From the NCBI GenBank assembly GCA_002329285.1, contig DCTO01000035.1, positions 6,911 through 16,973 on the forward strand: DNA of 10,063 nt. Reading direction: 5' to 3'. Source of the DNA: Ruminococcaceae bacterium UBA1438. Lineage in GTDB: Bacteria; Bacillota; Clostridia; Oscillospirales; Acutalibacteraceae. The translations under genes and the position numbers were made by a program. The notes beneath the pieces were generated by a model. That model was not told the DNA's origin. It was given only the letters and a program-made list of their open reading frames with translations, and ran no database searches. Shown piece after piece: positions 6,539 to 10,063 of the stretch; position 1 is the first letter of the stretch, and each line of letters begins with the position of its first letter.

Positions 6539-6901
6539 ATGTTTGTTATAGATACGGCAAGCAGAGAGCCTATTTACACGCAGATTGAAAAAAATATAGT
6601 CAGATATATTAATCTGGGAATCTATGAGCCGGGGGAGATGCTTCCCTCCGTGCGCGCTCTTGCCTGCCGGCTCGGAATTAATCCGAACACCGTTGCAAAG
6701 GCTTATAAAAACCTTGAGCAGCTTGGCGTGCTTTACACCGTGCCGGGCAAGGGGATTTATGTTTCCTCCCGAAAAAAGGATGAGACTCTTGCGGTTATCA
6801 GGGAGAATATAATCTCAACTTTGGCAGATGCAAAAAATGCGGGCGTTTCAAAGGAAATTCTGCTTGAAATAATTAATGAGCTTTGGGGTGATGAAAAATG
6901 A
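6539..6901 (+). CDS. GntR-family transcriptional regulator, YtrA subfamily
   Basis: This 120-residue DNA-binding repressor is cytoplasmic and expected to be dimeric. Residues 8-76 form the GntR winged helix-turn-helix: PIYTQIEKNIVRYI, then the recognition region LPSVRALACRLGINPNTVAKAYKNLEQLG (35-63), then the wing GKGIYV (71-75). The remaining 44 residues are a short helical tail with no ligand-binding FCD, UTRA or aminotransferase domain. That short tail defines the YtrA subfamily, whose members usually sit beside ABC transporter genes and repress them. AAGGTGAT at 6526-6533 precedes the ATG by 5 nt. The stop overlaps the next start by 4 nt (ATGA), so it is translationally coupled to the second ATPase. 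Being encoded mid-operon rather than first is unusual compared with B. subtilis ytr. The two operators at 2956 and 2996 are the likely targets, giving autoregulation. The inducing signal is unknown. Confidence 0.93.
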   Translation: MFVIDTASREPIYTQIEKNIVRYINLGIYEPGEMLPSVRALACRLGINPNTVAKAYKNLEQLGVLYTVPGKGIYVSSRKKDETLAVIRENIISTLADAKNAGVSKEILLEIINELWGDEK

Positions 6902-7800
6902 TTGAAATTAAAGGAATAACAAAAACCTTTGGCGAAACGAAGGCTCTCAATAACGTTTCGTTTAATATAGAGGGCGGCTCGGTGTTCGGCCTTGTCGGCT
7001 CAAACGGCGCCGGCAAAAGCACCCTGCTGCGCATTCTTGCGGGCGTTTATGCGCCGGACAGCGGCAATGCTTATCTCAACGGAGAAGCTCCGTTTGAAAA
7101 CAATGCGGTTAAGGCGAAAACCGCATTCGTTTCCGATTTCCCTTATTTTTACAGCGGCGCAACGCTGGATAGCATGGCGCAGTATTACAAGGATATGTAT
7201 CCCGGCTGGGATGACCTGCGCTACACAAAGCTTAAATCCGCATTTCCGATTAATCCCCTGCAAAAGATTTCAACGATGAGCAAGGGCATGCAAAGGCAAA
7301 GCGCAATCATTCTTGCTCTTTCATATAACCCGGAATTCATTCTGTTTGATGAGATTTTTGACGGCCTTGATCCCGTTATCCGTGAGCTTGTTAAGCGCAT
7401 CCTCATTGAATTTGTTGATGAAACGGGGGCAACGGTTGTTATCGCCGGCCACAATCTGCGCGAGCTGGAGGGCTTTTGCGATCACATCGGCCTGCTCCAT
7501 CTGGGCGGAATTCTTATGGAAAAGGATATTGACAGCGAAGCGATGGGAATGTTCCGCCTGCAATTCGTTTTGCCGGAGGAGGCGTCGCTCAGCGAGCTGC
7601 ATTCAAAGCTTAACGTTGTTAAAGAGGTTCACCAGGGCAAGATGATTCAGATGACGGTTAAGGGCAATAAGGAGGAGATTGATGCCGTGCTTGCGGCTGA
7701 AAGCCCCGTCTTACTTGAAACCCTGCCGTTAACCCTTGAGGAAATATTTATCAGTGAAATGGAGGTTGCAGGTTATGACATCAACAACTTCAAATTCTAA
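6898..7800 (+). CDS. ABC transporter ATP-binding protein, YtrB/BcrA-like
   Basis: This 300-residue cytoplasmic ATPase is expected to energise the ABC-2-like permease that follows. Motifs are Walker A GSNGAGKST (34-42), the YYKDMYPGWDD segment (96-106) typical of this subfamily, the signature variant MSKGMQRQ (127-134), Walker B FILFDEI (147-153, catalytic E152), D-loop GLD (156-158) and switch H185. Two features deviate from the textbook pattern. The Q-loop position reads FVSDFPYFY, with Asp80 where Gln is usual, and the signature has SKGM instead of SGGQ. Related YtrB-type ATPases often show such changes, so it is probably active. Residues 215-300 form a C-terminal extension seen in exporters of the BcrA/YtrB branch. 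It shares a 4-nt ATGA overlap with the regulator gene, and its own 3' end overlaps the permease gene by 26 nt. The substrate is unknown; export or envelope stress defence is inferred from context. Confidence 0.93.
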   Translation: MIEIKGITKTFGETKALNNVSFNIEGGSVFGLVGSNGAGKSTLLRILAGVYAPDSGNAYLNGEAPFENNAVKAKTAFVSDFPYFYSGATLDSMAQYYKDMYPGWDDLRYTKLKSAFPINPLQKISTMSKGMQRQSAIILALSYNPEFILFDEIFDGLDPVIRELVKRILIEFVDETGATVVIAGHNLRELEGFCDHIGLLHLGGILMEKDIDSEAMGMFRLQFVLPEEASLSELHSKLNVVKEVHQGKMIQMTVKGNKEEIDAVLAAESPVLLETLPLTLEEIFISEMEVAGYDINNFKF

Positions 7801-9799
7801 TTTCGGCGCTGCCTTCAAAAAGCTGTTAAGGCGCCGCTGGGCGGGCGCGGTGATAATTCTTGTGCTTTCAATCGTGGTTGGAATTGTTGCCGCAACCATG
7901 TCACTTTCAAGCTATAAGTATATTTATGATTATGACACCGCATATGCTGCAAGCACCGTTGAAAGAATTAATGCGGATATTGAAATCGGCGGCGTTGGCG
8001 GAATTCTTTGCATTATCATCGGTATTTATGATTTGTTTGCCTGCTCCCGTTATTTTAAGGAGATTTATAAAAAGCGCTCCTGCGATTATTATTTTGCCTC
8101 CCCGATAACCAGGTCGGAATATTTCAATTCCGCCTTCCTGTTCGGCGCGGCGGTTAATGCGGCTGCGTTTTGCGCGGGCATCGGCGTTTTCTATCTGATA
8201 ATGAAAATTCCCAGCCTGCCCAATGTTGTCTTTTATTTTGAAAACAGCGCGTTTGCGGGCGTGCTTGCAATGCTCTTTGCTTTGCTGGCGGCGTTTGCAA
8301 TGCTTATGCTCTGCGCCGCAATGGCGGGCAGAAGGCTGCATTTCATAATTCTTGCGGTTATTTCTCTCATCAGCGCTCCGCTTGCGCTCACAAATATTTC
8401 CGCAAACATTAATAACGTTTGGGGCGTTATCAGAAACACCGTGGGCTATGCTTCCTTCAGCCCTGCGGGAAACGCAATCAATGCTTATATTGCGCTTTCC
8501 GATACGAAAAGGGATGCGTTTTTAATCGCCGTTTCCGTTGCTGAAATCATCGGTGCTTACGTTATCGGGCTCTCCCTGTTTAAGCGCAGAAGGGCAGAGG
8601 TGGCAGAGGTTTCGCTTGCAGGCAGGATTATGCCTTATGTTTTCCTCGTGCTGCTTCAGATTTCCGCCTTTATGTCAAGCGGCGGCGTTGATTTGTTTGC
8701 AATGGCAATCATAATCGGCCTGATTTCAGCTTTGATTGTAACCCTGATTTTCAGCGCAATTTTCTATAAAAAGGCGTTCACAAAGGAAACCTTGCTTTCG
8801 CTTGGCTGCGCAAGCCTTGCCTCAATCATTTTCCTCAGCGCCGTTTATCTTCCCAATCACACCCCGTTCATTGATTATATTCCGGAAGCATCGCAGGTTG
8901 AAAGCGTTGAATTTAATTGCGACAGCTATACTTATTCCGAATATCAAACAGCGCTTTCATTGCTTTTCGGCTATATTGATGAGGAAGCGGAAAGCTCGTT
9001 TGTTATCACAAGCGAGGAGGGCATTGAAAACACAATCGCCCTGCACAAAAAGCTGATTTCGGATGACGTTATCCGCGAAAGCAAGAAAAACTTAAACGGC
9101 GCCTTTGAGCTTGAGGCTTATGATGATTTTGTTAGCGATTATTATGCCACCTATGGCTTTGAAATCAAGTATAATCTCAAGGGCGGCAAAAGCGTTGCAA
9201 GGCAGTATTGCCTTGATCCTAATCTGATTGAAAGCGAGCTTGGCACGCTGTTCCAGTCAGAGGAAATCATCAGGCAAACGGAGCCTTATAATATCGATCC
9301 TTCCGAAATCATTTTCGTTGGCGCTCAGCTTTTTGAATTGCAGCAGGAATATGATTCAGAGGCGGATGAATACTATTATTACGGCGGCTATTATACTGCG
9401 CCTGAGGCGTCGGATATCACCGCAAACTATGCAGAGTTTGCAGAGCTTTCAATCAGCGATAAGCTTAATGCGGACACAAGAAGCTTCCTTGATAATAATT
9501 ATTCCTGGTTCCAGATTGATTTCGGCTCTTGGGAAACCGGCTATTCAAATGAGCGTGGCGAAATTGACGTTTACGTTTTCAGCGAGACCGCAACGCCAAA
9601 GCTCAAGGAAAAGGTTTCACAAATGGATTGGCAGCAGTTTGCCGAGTTTATTGACAGCGAAGCCTATTATACGAATTATTACGATCAGATTGATGAGTAT
9701 ATAATTTCTGTTTATGATGAGGATGTTCAGTCCCTCGATTATCTCACCTCCCTCGGATTGACTCCTGTTTCTTCGGAAACATATTCTTATTATGAATAA
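7775..9799 (+). CDS. ABC-2-like permease with large acidic, Tyr-rich extracellular domain
   Basis: This 674-residue membrane protein is the presumed permease for the ATPase just upstream. I see nine hydrophobic helices at about 23-43, 73-90, 118-142, 158-182, 188-205, 247-267, 285-301, 305-329 and 338-358. Basic clusters at RRR (19-21), KK-R (99-101), RR (186-187), KRRR (270-273) and YKK (331-333) put the N-terminus inside and everything after 359 outside. That roughly 315-residue C-terminal part is extreme in composition. By hand count it has about 63 Asp/Glu against 16 Lys/Arg, and about 33 Tyr, including DEYYYYGGYY (531-540) and a SYYE end. The ATG at 7775 was chosen over an in-frame TTG at 7736 because GGAGG (7761-7765) lies 9 nt before it. 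It is twice the size of B. subtilis YtrC or YtrD and may replace both. It is the last gene of the operon. The role is inferred from neighbours and topology. Confidence 0.82.
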   Translation: MTSTTSNSNFGAAFKKLLRRRWAGAVIILVLSIVVGIVAATMSLSSYKYIYDYDTAYAASTVERINADIEIGGVGGILCIIIGIYDLFACSRYFKEIYKKRSCDYYFASPITRSEYFNSAFLFGAAVNAAAFCAGIGVFYLIMKIPSLPNVVFYFENSAFAGVLAMLFALLAAFAMLMLCAAMAGRRLHFIILAVISLISAPLALTNISANINNVWGVIRNTVGYASFSPAGNAINAYIALSDTKRDAFLIAVSVAEIIGAYVIGLSLFKRRRAEVAEVSLAGRIMPYVFLVLLQISAFMSSGGVDLFAMAIIIGLISALIVTLIFSAIFYKKAFTKETLLSLGCASLASIIFLSAVYLPNHTPFIDYIPEASQVESVEFNCDSYTYSEYQTALSLLFGYIDEEAESSFVITSEEGIENTIALHKKLISDDVIRESKKNLNGAFELEAYDDFVSDYYATYGFEIKYNLKGGKSVARQYCLDPNLIESELGTLFQSEEIIRQTEPYNIDPSEIIFVGAQLFELQQEYDSEADEYYYYGGYYTAPEASDITANYAEFAELSISDKLNADTRSFLDNNYSWFQIDFGSWETGYSNERGEIDVYVFSETATPKLKEKVSQMDWQQFAEFIDSEAYYTNYYDQIDEYIISVYDEDVQSLDYLTSLGLTPVSSETYSYYE

Positions 9800-9816
9800 G
9801 CTCTGAATTTTTCCCC

Positions 9817-9845
9817 AAAAGGCGTTCCGAAAGGAACGCCTTTTT
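9817..9845 (+). terminator. Strong Rho-independent terminator ending the ABC operon
   Basis: AAAAGGCGTTCC (9817-9828) pairs perfectly with GGAACGCCTTTT (9833-9844) around a GAAA tetraloop, and runs into the U-tract. It begins 17 nt after the last stop codon. The A-tract/stem/T-tract symmetry would also allow termination from the minus strand, though no opposing gene is visible. Confidence 0.95.
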
Positions 9846-9961
9846 ATTGCGCTTATTCCGATTCGTTTTAAATTTTTTCAAAAAATTTTTAATTTTTTGT
9901 TTTTTTAAAGTTCGTTTTAAGTTTCGTTGGTATATTTAGCTCAACGAAAGGAGTGAGCGAT
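9846..9961 (+). promoter_or_regulatory. AT-rich upstream region of the VTC gene with repeats and an inverted repeat
   Basis: The leader contains a long A/T-tract region (9869-9908), including AAATTTTTT-C-AAAAAATTT (9870-9888), which could act as an UP-like or bent element. TTCGTTTTAA occurs twice (9862-9871 and 9911-9920). TTTCGTTG (9922-9929) and CAACGAAA (9942-9949) form a perfect 8-bp inverted repeat that spans TATATT (9931-9936), the best -10 candidate. No good -35 box lies 16-18 bp upstream of it, so the promoter call is weak. The right arm runs into the ribosome binding site AAAGGAG (9947-9953), so either a DNA-binding regulator or an RNA hairpin could control the gene. Confidence 0.45.
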
Positions 9962-10063
9962 GTGGCTTACCGAAACATATTTAAACGAGTTGAAACGAAA
10001 TATATGCTCTCGCAGGAGCAATACAGGCGTGTGCTTGCGGCAATGGCGCAGCACACCCGCGGC
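9962..10063 (+). CDS. VTC-domain (polyphosphate polymerase-like) protein, N-terminal fragment
   Basis: Only the first 34 codons are in the window. They read as the start of a VTC-fold domain: FKRVETKYMLSQEQYRRVLAAM at residues 7-28 matches the usual opening of bacterial VTC-domain proteins, a basic-acidic beta strand followed by a Leu-rich helix. The fold is a triphosphate-tunnel beta barrel related to the yeast vacuolar polyphosphate polymerase Vtc4, and bacterial members are annotated as polyphosphate polymerase domain proteins. The Lys, Arg and Glu of the first strand would contribute to the tunnel lining. I chose the GTG at 9962 because this frame gives the family signature and AAAGGAG lies 8 nt upstream. 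An ATG at 9960 opens a different frame with no recognisable protein. Bacterial relatives are often next to DUF4956 or CotH genes, which cannot be checked here. Confidence 0.78.
   Translation, partial: MAYRNIFKRVETKYMLSQEQYRRVLAAMAQHTRG

Noticed and set aside
7736..7774. TTG start for the large permease
   Set aside because: It gives no family-supported residues and a longer overlap with the ATPase gene; ATG 7775 has a GGAGG site.
9960..10063. ATG-initiated frame at 9960
   Set aside because: It reads into a Cys/Arg/Trp-rich sequence without family features, while GTG 9962 in another frame gives a VTC-domain N-terminus.
1..10063. tRNA, rRNA, CRISPR array, insertion sequence or prophage genes
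   Set aside because: I saw no cloverleaf or rRNA-like sequence, no regularly spaced repeats, and no transposase, integrase or phage protein motifs in any of the real reading frames.

Overview
The window looks like the chromosome of a Gram-positive, low-to-mid GC member of the Bacillota, most likely class Clostridia (gut-type Oscillospirales or a relative). The clues are purine-rich Shine-Dalgarno sites (for example 3033-3041), a near-consensus sigma-A promoter (TTGACA-N17-TATATA), short hairpin-plus-U-tract terminators, and the mix of protein families. A species cannot be named from this sequence. Almost all genes lie on the + strand and are packed tightly.

Layout. (1) Positions 1-288 hold the C-terminal end of a diacylglycerol/YegS-type lipid kinase. 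A 13-bp inverted repeat covers its stop codon. (2) Positions 343-2847 encode a membrane-anchored clan GH-A-like glycoside hydrolase with two carbohydrate-binding-like beta-sandwich domains. An intrinsic terminator at 2859-2891 closes this unit. (3) A strong promoter (2918-2946) is followed by two copies of a 9-7-9 inverted repeat (2956-2980 and 2996-3020). It drives a six-gene cluster running from 3047 to 9799 and closed by a textbook terminator at 9817-9845. (4) After an AT-rich intergenic region, the first 34 codons of a VTC-domain (polyphosphate polymerase-like) protein begin at 9962.

The six-gene cluster is the main interest. In order it encodes a LolD/MacB-type ABC ATPase, a secreted two-repeat protein held by a C-terminal membrane anchor, a MacB/FtsX-type permease, a short GntR regulator of the YtrA type, a second ABC ATPase of the YtrB type, and a large ABC-2-like permease with an extracellular acidic, tyrosine-rich domain. 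These are the parts of the Bacillus subtilis ytr locus (YtrA regulator, YtrB/C/D ABC-2 exporter, YtrE/F MacB-like transporter), reshuffled so that the regulator sits in the middle, with an added surface-tethered repeat protein. The ytr locus is induced by cell-wall-active antibiotics.

The two promoter-proximal repeats have outer half-sites ACTGTA-N13-TACAGT. As I recall it, the B. subtilis YtrA operator is AGTGTA-N13-TACACT, which has the same geometry. The simplest model is that the internal GntR protein represses its own operon from these sites, and that cell-envelope stress or a ligand relieves repression. Both transporters would then be made together, with their extracellular parts working at the cell surface. 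The family assignments rest on visible motifs. The regulatory model and the function in antibiotic or envelope stress are inference.
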